From: Cannabis sativa
Taxonomy: Eukaryota; Streptophyta; Magnoliopsida; Rosales; Cannabaceae
Assembly: GCF_029168945.1 (NCBI RefSeq)
Contig: NW_026870043.1
Coordinates: forward strand, 8,934,501-8,998,500
DNA: 64,000 nucleotides
Direction of reading: 5' to 3'
The translations under genes and the position numbers were made by a program. The notes under the pieces were generated by a model, which was not told where the DNA came from, searched no databases, and was given only the letters and a program-made list of their open reading frames with translations. This document shows, piece by piece, positions 45,601-58,000 of the stretch; positions within the stretch are counted from its first letter, which is position 1; the number at the start of each line of letters is the position of its first letter.

Positions 45601-46740
45601 AAGGATTTCGTCCCCGAAATCTAACTTGAATAACTCTGGATATTGAGCTCTCATATCTGACTCTAGCTCCCAGGTGGCTTCCTCCACCTTCCTGTTTCTC
45701 CAGAGAACTTTGACCAATGCTATGGTCTTATTCCGAAGGACTTTATCCTTTCTATCCAGGATCTGCACTGGCTGTTCTTCGTAAGTCATATCTGGCTGTA
45801 GTTCTAGGCTCTCATAACTAAGTATATGAGAGGGATCTGAAACGTATTTTCTCAACATCGAGACATGGAATACGTTGTGAACTGCTGATAAAGCTGGAGG
45901 CAACGCTAACCGGTATGCCACTTGACCTATCTTCTCGAGAATCTCGAAAGGTCCTGTAAATCTAGGGCATAACTTGCCTCTTTTCCCGAAACGTTTGATC
46001 CCCTTCATCGGAGATACCCGTAAAAACACATGGTCCCCTACTTGGAACTCAACATCTCTGCGTTTCGGATCTGCATAACTTTTCTGTCTACTCTGTGAGG
46101 CAAGCATTCTAGCTTTTATCTTCTCTATTGCCTCATTGGTCCGCTGCACTGACTCTGGACCTAAGTATTTTCTCTCCCCTGTCTCACCCCAGTGGATGGG
46201 AGATCTACATTTCCTACCGTATAACAGTTCATAGGGAGCCAACCCTATCTTACTCTGATAACTGTTGTTGTAAGAAAATTCTATCAACGGTAGATATTTA
46301 TTCCAAGAGCCTTCAAAATCCATAACACAGGCTCGTAACATGTCCTCCAATATCTGAATTGTCGTTTCGGACTGACCATCTATCAGAGGATGGAATGCTG
46401 TACTGAATTTCAACTTTGTACCTATTGCTCGTTGCAAACTCTGCCAAAATTTGGAGGTGAACTTCGGATCCTTATTCGAAACTATAGACTTCGGTATCCC
46501 GTGAAGTCTTACAATCTCTCTAACATACAATTCTGCCAACTAATCCACTGTAAACGTTGTTCTAACAGGTAGAAAATGAGCAGATTCCGTGAATCGATCC
46601 ACCACTACCCAGATGGAATCAAACAAACCCGTGGTCCTAGGTAACCCGACCACAAAATCCATCGTGATATCTTCCCACTTCCATTCCGGTAGGGTTAGAG
46701 GCTGCAACAACCCAGCTGGTCTCTGATGTTCAGCCTTAAT
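45598..46740 (-). pseudogene. G4: integrase core and chromodomain
   Basis: Aligns with G1's integrase over its whole length. A TAG at 46540-46542 replaces the CAG (VDQLAEL) of G1. The second catalytic Asp of the DDE triad, VSDRD in G1, is SNKD here, so the integrase lacks a key residue even apart from the stop. The glutamate (DGQSE) is kept. The GPF motif (CPRFTGPF) and a C-terminal chromodomain (about 45600-45800) are intact; in chromoviruses this domain steers insertion to heterochromatin. Confidence 0.92.
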
Positions 46741-48156
46741 CTACTGGCAAGTGAGGCATCTCGATACGAATTCTACAAAATTCTTCTTCATACCGCTCCA
46801 CCAGAAGTACGGTTTAAGATCTTGGTACATCATAGTGGTGCTGGGATGCAGAGAATACGGGGTAGAATGAGCCTCCTCAAAGATCTCATTCCTGAGTTCC
46901 ACACTATTCGGAACACAAACCCTAGCTTTATACAGAAGCATCCCGTTATCTGACACTGAAAATTCCCTGGCTTGACTAGCCAAAACCTCATCTTTGATCT
47001 TCACTAACTCTGGATCAGTCATCTGAGCGACTTTAATTCTTTCCGACAGATCCGATTGCAGCGTTAAGTTGTGAAGCTGACATACCACAAACTCAATGCT
47101 GGATCTAACCATATCCTCTGCTAGCTGAGGCGAGATCTGAACCATACTAGCTACTTGCCCGAAACCCTTTCTGCTCACGGCATCGGCCACTACATTGGCC
47201 TTCCCAGGGTGATAAAGAATCTCACAGTCGTAATCTTTCACTAATTCCAACCAACGTCTCTGTCTCATGTTCAAATCTTTCTGAGTAAAGAAATACATGA
47301 GACTTTTATGGTCGGTATAGATTTCACACCTTTCTCCGTAAAGGTAATGCCGCCAAATCTTCAATGCAAAAACAACCACGGCCAATTCTAGATCATGAGT
47401 CAGGTATCGCTGTTCGTAATCCTTTAACAGATGGGAGGCATAAGCCATGACCCGATCGGCTTGCATCAACACACACCCCAAACCCTGTCTGGATGCATCA
47501 CAATAAACTACGAACTTCTCGTTGTCCGATGGCAAAGCTAGTACTGGAGCGGTAATCAACCTCTGTTTTAGCTCCTGAAAACTAGCTTCGCACTTGTCTG
47601 ACCAGACAAACCGCTGATTCTTCTTAGTAAGTTCGGTTAAGGGCATTGAAATTTTTGAGAACCCTTCTACGAACCTACGGTAGTACCCAGCTAAACCCAA
47701 GAAGCTTTTGATCTCTGTCACTGTCTTCAGTCTCGGCCAATCCCTGACGCACTCGATCTTCCCGGGATCCACCTTGATCCCATCTTTGCTCACAATGTGC
47801 CCTAAGAAGGACACCTGAGATAGCCGAAATTCGCATTTCTTGAACTTGGCATAAAGCTTGTGTTCCTGAAGCCGTTGCAGTACCATCTGAAGATGTAATG
47901 CATGCTCCTCTTCTGATTGAGAGTACACGAGGATGTCGTCGATAAACACAATCACACAGATATCGAGGAAATCCTTGAATACTCTAATCATCAAGTCCAT
48001 GAATACTGCAGGAGCATTGGTTAGTCCGAACGACATAACCAGGAATTCATAATGTCCATACCTAGTGCGGAAAGCTGTCTTCGGAATGTCCTCCTCTCGG
48101 ATTCTCAACTGATGATAACCCGAACGGAGATCAATCTTAGAAAAGACCGTCTTCCC
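46741..48156 (-). pseudogene. G4: reverse transcriptase, RNase H, integrase zinc finger
   Basis: A 455-codon open piece between TAG stops at 46741-46743 and 48157-48159. From its first Met: RT with SFGLTNAP (26-33) and the FIDD catalytic motif at 55-58; RNase H with YCDAS (Asp 204), the DLELA stretch and [14 protein letters not shown] closes the domain; the integrase zinc finger follows, with CLTC before the stop. G1 has CAG (Gln) at the 46741 position. Same frame as the flanking pieces. Confidence 0.93.
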
Positions 48157-49040
48157 CTAAAGCTGATCGAACAAATCATCGATCCTAGGTAATGGATATT
48201 TATTCTTCACTGTCAGCTTGTTCAATTCTCTGTAATCGATGCACATCCTCATAGTTCCATCTTTCTTCTTGACGAATAAAACCGGGGCTCCCAAGGGTGA
48301 CACACTAGGCCGAATAAACCCTATGTCAAGCAACCCTTGGAGTTGAATCTTTAATTCCTTAAGTTCAATTGGAGCCATTCTATATGGAGCTTTGGAAACC
48401 GGTTCCACCCCTGGTGCCAAATCTATCACGAAGTCAATCTCCCGCTGAGGTGGTAACCCTGGAAGTTCTTCGGAAAAAACATCTAAAAATTCCCGAACAA
48501 CCTTGATGTCCTCTGGCCGAATGGTATCTGGCCGAGTGGTGTCCACAACCACGGCCAGAAACCCTAAGCATCTACCATGTAATAATTCCCTAGCTGACAT
48601 GGCCGAAATCACCGGGATCCGAGATCCCCGAACTGAGCCAACAAACACGAATAGTTCTTCACTTACCGGTTGGAAGATCACAATCTTCCTTTTGCAATCA
48701 ATACTCGCCGAATATTTAGATCGGAAATCCATTCCTAAAATAATATCGAACTCTACTAAGCTCATCCCTATCAAGTCAGCACTTAACTCTCTACCATCTA
48801 TCATGATCGGCATAGACCTAATCCACCTTTTGGAGATAACTAACTCTCCGCCAGGTAATAGGGTTCCAAACCCTGATTCATATCTATCATACGGTCTATA
48901 GAATTTACTAAAGACTCTGGCTGCCACATAAGAATGTGTAGCCCCAGAATCAAACAGTATTGAGTAAAGTGAGTTATTAATCGAAAGCTAACCTGTTACA
49001 ACTGATGGGCTGGCATCTGCATCAGCTTGAGTGATGGCGA
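48157..49040 (-). pseudogene. G4: protease and N-terminal reverse transcriptase
   Basis: The aspartic protease motif DSGATHSY lies near 48930-48955, upstream of the first Met of the open piece. A TAG at 48988-48990 replaces the CAG seen in G2. RT begins after the LPPQREIDF linker, with APYRMAP and the [14 protein letters not shown] and CIDYRELN blocks, up to the TAG at 48157. Confidence 0.92.
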
Positions 49041-50273
49041 ACACCCTAGCTGGAGTGGGTATCGCCAGAGCCCTCAGTGCCTCTGGTCGGAGTTGGGGAC
49101 AATCCCTCTTGAAGTGTCTGGGCATGCCACAGTGAAAGCATCCCTGACCTTTGCATTCACCCCGATGGTGCCTTTTGTAGCTGGGGCATTCTGGATAGGA
49201 GAACCGGGTCTCAGCACCACTAGAACGACTACCTCTATTCTGGTTCCCCCGGAACCTCTTGTTCTAACTCGAGCCACCGGATGCAGTGGATGCTCTCTTC
49301 CTCTGATCCATGGCCGAACCACTACTCCCCCTGCTAAAACCTGATGCAGGAGGGGTAGGAACCCCGCCACTCGCCGGAGTACTAGCTGACTCCGACATAC
49401 ACCCAACTGCGCCCTCAGCTCGCAGTGCCTTCTCCACCATCTCAACATAGGTGGTCTTGTCGTCAGTGGTGATCATCAAATCATGTTTAATCTTCGCATT
49501 TAACCCGTCCATGTACTTCTCTTTCTTGCTGAAGTCGGTTGGCACAATACCCGAGGCTAACCTCGCCAACCGGTCAAACTGAGTAGTATACTCTGTCACG
49601 CTCATATTCTCCCGCTGGGTCAGGTGGGCGAACTCTTTCCTCTTGGCGCTTCTAACCGCCTCATTATAATACTTGGCGTTAAAGAGTTCCTGGAACCTTT
49701 CCCAGGTCATAGTGGTGACGTCGTGAATCTGAGACACCATGTCCCACCAGACAAGAGCGTCTTCCTGGAACTGGAAAGTGGCACACACCACTCTGTCATT
49801 ACCGGTGACACCCATAAAGTTCAGAATTTTGGTGATCACCATTAGCCATTGTTCGGCCTTCATCACGTATGGACCTCCAGAAAGACTGGAGGTGCTTGCT
49901 TCCGGAACCGTTCATACAAAGGTTCCATCCTGTTGGCCGCCACAACTATTTCGGCCTGGGCAGCAGGGGCGGGTGCCATTGGAACTACTGGCACAGGCAC
50001 TGCAGGAGCACCCTGCTGCCTAAACCGCTGAATCTCTAAGTCTTGCTCTTCAATTCTGGCTTGCATTTCAGCAAACCTAACCTCCCAATTCTGGGCTCCC
50101 TGATCGGCTTGGGGAGCCTGGGCAGCCTGTGGCGGGTTCTCATCACCCCGACCACGAGCCCTGCCCCTAGGACCTCTACCTCGGCCCCTAGCTGGCGGGG
50201 GAAACTGAGCTCCCTGACCTTGATTCGACCCCACTGAATTGCCCTGGCTCCTGGTAGTCCGCCTGGCGTCCAT
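49041..50273 (-). pseudogene. G4: gag
   Basis: Starts at ATG 50271-50273, about 280 bp from the primer site. An N-terminal Arg/Gly/Pro/Gln-rich region is followed by a predicted coiled segment (RFAEMQARIEEQDLEI). One G is missing in the LGGP codons near 49864, shifting the frame. The retrotransposon gag domain then reads open from 49866 to a TAG at 49264-49266 (CAG in G2), followed by a CCHC knuckle C-F-H-C-G-M-P-R-H-F-K-R-D-C at about 49110-49150. Without the shift and stop the frame would run on into protease, as usual for this clade. Confidence 0.92.
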
Positions 50274-50539
50274 CTAGTCGGAACCGCCTGCGAAACCAAG
50301 AGTTGGCATATCAGGTCGTATTCAAGGAGAGCTTACTAATGCCGCTTAATTTGGAAATTAAAAACGAAACATGCCCCTATTCTACTATCAGGCTACTAAC
50401 ATGCTTCCTATCAGGCTTTTCTTATTCATAAAATAAATAAATAAACTACTAAAGCAATAAAAGCTTACTGAACCGTGGAACGAGCTAACTGTTGTTGATG
50501 ATTGTACATGTCGTGACGATCTTCGGAAGACAACCTGGC

Positions 50540-50552
50540 GGCTCTGATACCA
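50540..50552 (-). other. G4 primer binding site
   Basis: TGGTATCAGAGCC on the element strand, three bases from the 5' LTR edge at 50556. Confidence 0.9.
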
Positions 50553-50555
50553 AAT

Positions 50556-52908
50556 TGTAACACCCTAACTAGCATAGGCGTATTACGTGATTTTAAACAT
50601 ACTGTGCAGCTCGTTGCTAATCAACGAGGTTTATGGAAAAACGTGATTAATTAAAATTTTTGCTTTTTAATTAAACTTGTAAAATATTTATACAAAATAC
50701 TCAGGATCCTGTTTACAAAATCATTTACAAAAGTTTACTGTTCATACAAAATAATTGTCGCCTAGCAACTAGTTACAAAAATAGCCTCGCTCTCCCGATG
50801 ATCGTACGCTCCAGGCCTAACCGCCCCGACATGTACAATCTTCATAGGCTCGTTCACGGTCCATCAGCTCTAGCCTTGCCCTTACCTACACATAAAACTA
50901 GCACTGTGAGTCGACAGACTAAATAAGAAAAGCATAATAATACTCATACATAAATCCTGGTCATGATCAGACGCCCATACCCCTGACGATAACCCTAACT
51001 GTCGTGTCCAACGCGATACTGAGTCCCCCTAACTGTCGTGTCCAACACAGTACTTAGTTCTGAACGTTCATAGGGACGGTACTATTGACAAGTAACAACC
51101 TAATCGGTCGAACCGGTCATACTCCGGCTGCTGGTCATACTCCAGCCTGTACCGACGTGTTACAGTATCAGCCTAATCGGTCGAACCGGTCATACTCCGG
51201 CTGCTGGTCATACTCCAACCTGTACCGACGTGATACGTCAAATAGTACGGAACCACCAACCTAAGTATCAGCCTAATCGGTCGAACCGGTCATACTCCGG
51301 CTGCTGGTCATACTCCAGCCTGTACCGACGTGATACAGTGTCAGCCTAATCGGTCGAACCGGTCATACTCCGACTGCTGGTCATACTCCAGCCTGTACCG
51401 ACGTGACACAGTTGGATGGTTCGAAGCCAACATACATATCTAATGTAATCTAACAGGCTTCCTACATGCACACTAAACATGTAAATCTAGATATGCATAC
51501 TGTTATACTAATCTAACCTGGATTCCGAATTCAGGTGTGCCTGTGAACCTGACTGGAACTATCTGCGTGGCGGATTACAGGCTCCTAAGCCATAAAAATC
51601 ACAACACTATAAGTGATACGCTAAATCACTTCCCGGGGACTTAAACTAGGAACTAAAAGTTACCCTATCAATAAAAAGCATGGCAATACCCCAAATAACA
51701 TAAAAATGAGGAAATCTAGGGTTCCTGAAAATTCCCCAACCGGTAGACCGGTTCTGCAACCGGAATTCCGGTTCAAAGAATTCCTGGACCCTCATCTGGA
51801 ATTCCGGTTGCACAACCGGAATTCCGGTTCCTCGCAAGAACTTTTCAAAAATTCACAACTCCATCAAATCCAACCCAAATCACCTCAAACCTTCCAGACC
51901 TGCTCTATATGACCCAAATAACCATTCTAAAGCAACAAACTCACCCATATTGCACAGAAACAAAAAGTGCCATTAAAGCCCAAGCTTTGAGTTCCAAAAC
52001 TGAAACTTGGTTAAAATCAACTAACATGCAATCAAACCATGATTCAAACTCATAATCAAGCATATAAAAACTGCAGAAACTAAAACCTAACTCATGCAAC
52101 AACTACAGCAAAAATTCACACAATTTCACTTTGAAAACTCAAGCTTTTTAACAAGAAAAATCATAACTCAAGCAACCTAATTATTAAGCATTACTAACAG
52201 CTCAAATATCCTTAATTTAACATGCTTAATTCTCTGAAATAACAACAAAATTACAGCAGCAACAACATCAAATTATCAAGCATGCAATACACCAATTTCA
52301 TCAAAATTTAACAAATTTTAAGAAGAAGAGATGAGGAGCTAACCTTGCTTGGATTGAACACAAAGGAGAGTTGAAATCATAAGGAAAAATCCAAGGTTCC
52401 TTCATGCACCAAGAGGCCGAAAAGAGAGAGGAAAAGAGAGAGAGTTTTTCCAAATTTTTCTAACTTTGAAATATTGTAATTTTGTAAAATAAAATAAAGG
52501 ATTTTACTTAATCATTTCAGCCAACATATAATACCAAGTAAACATATAATTCAACTATTAAAATCACTAGAATACAAAATAGTAATGGGGCAAAAATGAC
52601 CATTTTGCCCCTTCACACTAACATAACATAAATAACACTAAAGGGGTATTTTTGGGAAATTCTAAATTCTCGGCCATTCTCGACATTCCCAATGTCTAAT
52701 AAACCGTCCCAAACTACTAACATACTAAGTTGTTATTTTACTGAGCCAAACACCGAGTTCCATGTTACCGGGCACCGGAAATGCAAAATTATGAAAACTA
52801 CTAACTGACATAAAATGCATCTCAGAATTCAATAATAACAGTATAAATAAATTCATAATTAAACTTCATTAACTGCTAATTTCTAAATTAAACTAAGCGG
52901 TCTTTACA
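50556..52908 (-). repeat. G4 5' LTR (right)
   Basis: 2353 bp; four-copy tandem block at about 51095-51410 and palindromes ACCGGT and CCGGAATTCCGG at about 51735-51830. Confidence 0.94.
51095..51410 (-). repeat. Tandem repeat block in G4 5' LTR
   Basis: Four copies of a unit of about 70 bp (cggtcgaaccggtcatactcc type), one pair separated by a spacer of about 45 bp. The same block lies at 43786-44090. Confidence 0.85.
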
Positions 52909-53921
52909 TTAATTATTTATTTTAATTAATTTTTATACCAACTTAAATCAATGGTTTTTTTCATTTAATGATTAATTTGAAATAAATGAACTAAAATATA
53001 TTATTATTAGACAATTAATTAATTAGTCAAAAAGAAAATCTAGATAGATAGTATTTTTGCTTAAAGTATTTTTCTAGTAATTATTTTTTAAGTATTTCGA
53101 AAATAGTATAGTATTATACTTAATTTTTCAAAATACAATAAATATATTCCTATGAAAATTTAAATTTGAGTTGCAAATTAATTTAAATTAATACAACTTA
53201 AATTAAATAATTTTCTTAATATTTATTGGAAAATTAATACTAAGATGGAAATAATTCATTTTATTTTCATAACCATCTAAGTATAATTTTATAAATATTA
53301 AATTAAATTCTATTTAGAGTTTTATTCTAAATTTGATATTTAATGAATATATTTATATAAATAATAGAAGAAAATACATTTTAAATAACGAGCTTTATTA
53401 TGATTAAGATATTCGATCTCCATTGTTGGTTTTACATAGCTTTTGTTTTAGTGAGTAATCCTCCCTAATGGAGGAACGTTCATTAGCAAGTTAGCACCGT
53501 TTAATCTCGAAAGATAAGTATATTTGTAAGTGTTTTATATGGTATTGATCACCCTAATGGTGGTGACTCTATTTGACTTACAAAATATGAAACCATGATG
53601 GAAGCTCATGAAATAGGATTGACCTTGACTCTCGCCTAAACGGGACAACGTCGGATTCTCTTTTCAATCGAAGAAAAGGTTGCTAGAATATTTATTATTT
53701 TAGATGAGCTGACAACTCTATTCAATGGATGGTAGCTTTGACTCTCGCCTAAACGGGACACTGATATCAGTTTGTTGAAAACCTTGGAAATTATTTAGGA
53801 TTGTATTTTTAGTATTTTCTCTTGTCATTCCTACTTGCTATGTGCTAATAATTTCTTAATTGGATTTTGTGTTAAACCATAATTGATTTCTATTTATTAT
53901 TTTGTAGTATTCTGTATAGCC
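52909..53921 (+). other. D: leader, second part, with twin motif and hairpins
   Basis: Continuation of D after G4. On the plus strand: hairpins TCCTCC-CTAAT-GGAGGA (53459-53475) and CACC-CTAAT-GGTG (53550-53562), then GACTCTCGCCTAAACGGGAC at 53627-53646 and 53740-53759 (113 nt apart), the palindrome CTGATATCAG just after the second copy, and about 160 nt to the gag ATG. Confidence 0.87.
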
Positions 53922-54070
53922 ATGTCAAATCCCATGTTATCACTCTTGACTGAAAATAAGCTAAATGGATCTAACTTCCCTAAATGGAATGAGAATATTA
54001 ATATTGCCTTTATAGGTGAAAGTGCCCTGTGTGTTAACTGAGCCGTCTCTTGAACAGCCGGGTGACAATG
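53922..54070 (+). pseudogene. D: start of copia gag
   Basis: Begins ATG TCA AAT CCC, with the LLTENKLNGSNF stretch seen in F and B. A small deletion near 54030 shifts the frame into an early stop, and the sequence is cut by G5 at 54071. Left target 5-mer is CAATG. Confidence 0.85.
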
Positions 54071-55050
54071 TGTAAAGACCGCTTAGTTTAATTTGGAAAT
54101 TAGAAGTTAATTAAGATTTAATTATGAAAATTATTTATAGATATTTAAATAATTATTTATGTTGTTATATTTGAATTCAAAATGCATTTTTATGGCATAT
54201 AGTGAAATTTCATAATTTTGCATTTTTCGGTGTCCGGCAACATGGAACGCGGTGTATGGCTCAATAGAATCACAAGTTAGTATTTTAGTATAGCGGGGCA
54301 GTTTATTTAGACATTAGGAATGTCAGGATTGGTCGGGAATTTAAAGTTTTCCCAAAATACCCTTTAGTCCTCTTTAACCTCTTTTAGTAATGGAAGGGCA
54401 AAATAGTTATTTTGCCTTTATGAGTTTTGTCCATTAGTGGACTTTGAGTTATGAATCAATTGTTTTATTTAATTAATCTTGGTTGAAATAAGGTTTGATA
54501 TGGATTGGGATTGAATTGCATGAGATATGAGTTTTTGAAGTTTCCTGCACTTAACCGGAATTCCGCTTTAGTATAGCTTGTAGGAACCGGAATTTCGGTT
54601 GGTGTTCTGGGTTCCTCCCAGAACTGGAATTCTGGTTGTTGAACCGGTTTACCAGTTGGGACAATTTTGGGAACCCTAGTTCTTCAAATTTTTGTGTTGT
54701 TTAGGGTATTGCCATGCTTTTTATCGATAGGGAAACTTTTAGTTTCTAGTTTAAGTTCCCGGGAAGTGATTTAGCGTGTCACTTATCAATGTTTTGATTA
54801 TTATGGTTTAGGAGCCTATAATTTGCCAAGCAGTTCATTCCACTCAGGTTGACCGACACACCTGAATTCAGAATTGAGGTAAGATTAGTATAACAGTATG
54901 CATATGTATTTATATGTTTAGTGTGCATGTTAGGAAGCCTGTTAGATTCCATTAGATATGTATGTAGGCTTCGTACCATTCGATAGTATCACATCGGTAC
55001 GGCTAGAGTATGACTAGCGTACCGAGTATAGGCTGATATCAATGTCGATG

Positions 55051-58000
55051 TGTTGGATATATTTTACCACGATCTAGATTTACTAACAAGTATGTTTCAT
55101 TAACATCCTAATATGAATTCTAAAATAATGAAATAAACACATATAAAGTTTAGGAAACCTTACATTAGGTGCAGCGGAATATAATAACTCCTTCCGTTCA
55201 GATATCTAGCCCTTGATTCCTTTCGGTAGTAGAGCATTATCAATATCTGAACCTGGATCTCTTTCTCTCCTTCCTTTGATGTTGATTCTCCTTCTTGTTG
55301 GATGGTTTTCCACAGTCTTACACACTATGATTGAGATACCACTTGATGTGTGTGGGCACTCACTCATTCACTCAAGGATTTCAAAAATTTACAGAAGAAA
55401 AGAGAAGGGAAGAGGTTCGGCCTATAGAGAAAAGATACAGGCTCAGTTTTCATCTGACAGAAGTTAAGTGTGAATGAGAGCCATCAATATCTATTTATAG
55501 GTAACCACCTAGGTTTAGGTTAGAATTATTTGACATTAAAATAATGAAAAAATAAATGATAAAACCCTATAAGTGTGGCCGGCCATGGGCTGGGATAATG
55601 GGCCTCACTTATGTAATTTTGCTGGTTTATCATTCCTGCATCTGATTTTCTCAAAAATGCCAATTTTCAAATTCAACCATTTAAATGCCAATTCTAATTA
55701 TTTAATAACAAAAAAAAATTAATTATTAAATAATATTGTCATTTAATATATTTATTAATTAGACATATAAAGTCTCTTAATTAATCAATAAACCTAGAAT
55801 CTCTTTTCTTTACAATTTCGCCCTTGCTTAGTGAAAATTTACAAAGTAGACATAGTCTAACTTTAGAATTATAAATGATTAATCAAAATCAATTAACTGA
55901 GTCTTACAAGGAGTATGGTCTCAACTAGTATGGGGACCATGGGTCTATATATCCGAGCTTCCAATAAGTAGATCAAGAATTTATATCTTAAATTCACTGA
56001 CTTATTAATTCTTCGTTGAATCCATGCATAGAACTTAGAATTGCACTCTCAGTATATAGAATGCTCTATATGTTCCACGATATAGATACGTCATTAGTTA
56101 TCCATTGTTATAATCCTAATGTGATCAATGACCCTCTAATAGATGATCTACATTGAAAAGGCACTAAGTTACCGTTACTCCTTCAATGTATTTTATCCTT
56201 AAAACACTTAGCTCCGTATAAATGATATTTCAGCGAAGTGAAATGAGATCTCAACCATTTATTTCTGTTTAGCCAAGCTCGAAGGATATCATCGTTTCAC
56301 TTCTAAATCCCTATAGAAGTTATAGATTCCATATTTATGTTAGCGCTCCCACTCAATTATACTATCATGTCCCCAAAATGTACGTATCACCCTGACCCAA
56401 AAGTATGCTTAACTTGTTGGAAATTATTTTACCAGGATCTATTTACTATCATGTATGTTGGATTAACAACCTAATATGAATTCTAAAACAATGAAAATAA
56501 AGACATATAAAGTTAGAAAAGCTTACAGTGGGTGTAGCGGAATAATATGACTCCTTCCGTTCAGATCTCTAGCCCTTGATTCCTTTCTGTAGCAGAGCAT
56601 CACCAAGATCTGAACCTGGATCTTCTTTTCTCCTTCTTTGATGCAGAATTTCCATAGTCTTACATACTATGATTGAGGTACCACTTGATGTTTGTGGGTA
56701 CTACTCATCTCACAAGGATTTCGAAATTTCTCTCTATTTTTCTCTCATAATTTCGTGGCTTATCAAGCATACAAAGACATCCAAGAGTAGAGAGAGGGGG
56801 CAGAAATATATAGGAAAGGGAAGAGCTCAACTTTCCAAATAAGCAGTTTCCTCTTTTACAGTGTAATTGATTAACTGCCTTATTTAGTGTGATCCACCAC
56901 TTTCCTATTATAGCTAGGCTTTGATTAACAATTACATGACAATTAAAATTGAAAATAATAATTGGGAAACACACAAAGAGGTGGCTGGCCATAGGGTGAA
57001 ATGGGCCTCACTTGGATTTTGCAGTTTTCTCAATTTTATTTCTATTTCTCCAAAAATGGCATTTTTCCAATTCTAATCATTTAAATGCCAAAACTAATTA
57101 TTTAATAACTAAAATAGATTATTAAATAATATTGTCGTTTAAAATAATTATTAATTAGACATACAAAGTCTCTTAATTAATAATTAAACCTAGAAACCCT
57201 TTTATTTACGATTTCATCCTTACTAAGTGAAAATTCATAAAGTAGACATAGTCTAACTTTTAGAATTATAATTGATTAATTAAAATCAATTAACTGAGTC
57301 TTACAAGCAGTATGGTCTCAACTAGTATGGGGACCATGGGTCTATATAACCGAGCTTCCAATAAGTCGAATCCACACTTAGAACTTGGAATTGCACTCTC
57401 AGTCATATAGAACGCTCTATATGTTCCATGATATAGACACGTCATTAGTTTTCCATTGTTATAACCCTAATGTGATCAATGATACTCTATATAGATGATT
57501 TACACTGTAAAGGGATTAAACTACCGTAACACCCTACAATGTATTTTATCCTTAAAACACTTAACCCTGTATAAATGATATTTCAGCTAAGTGAAATGAG
57601 ATCTCCACCATTTATTTTTGTTTGGTTAAGCTCGAAGGAAATCTTCCTTTACTTTCTATTTGCCAAATAGAAACTATAGATTCCATATTTATGTTACCGC
57701 TCCCACTCAATTGCACTACCGTGTTCCGAAAATGTACGTATCACCCTAACCCAAAAGTAGGCTTAACTAACAAATCAAAGAACACTAGTAACACTCTTGA
57801 GATTGAACCTAACCATATCAGGATTAAGATCATTTGATCTAGGATCAACAGGTGATATTGAATTGAATAGATATTATGGTAAATTTTAATATATCTAATC
57901 AAAGTTCAATATCGGTCCCTTCCGATGTATACTCCATACATCCGATACTTGTAAACTTTGCCAATGTCCTGGAAAGGACATAACACTTTTCCTAGGTGTA

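Larger units (their letters stand above)
43233..52908 (-). mobile_element. G4: complete Ty3/gypsy Tekay-like element
   Basis: About 9.7 kb with LTRs of 2352 and 2353 bp, primer site, gag-pol in one frame, chromodomain and polypurine tract, inserted in D's leader. Flanking 5-mers TAAAT (43228-43232) and TTAAT (52909-52913) match at four of five bases, consistent with a slightly mutated target duplication. By eye the LTRs differ by a few percent, so it is fairly recent, but coding is broken by one frameshift and five TAG stops. Confidence 0.95.
38737..54070 (+). mobile_element. D: plus-strand copia element, 5' part
   Basis: 5' LTR (38737-40581), consensus primer site, GC island, AT-rich leader split by G4 (43233-52908), the twin-motif block and the start of gag, where G5 interrupts. 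Left target 5-mer is AGAAC (38732-38736). The 3' part lies beyond the window or is lost. It is the only copia-family element in the plus orientation. Confidence 0.93.

Noticed and set aside
54779..54979. 66-codon minus-strand frame in G5
   Set aside because: Chance frame in LTR sequence, absent from sister LTRs.
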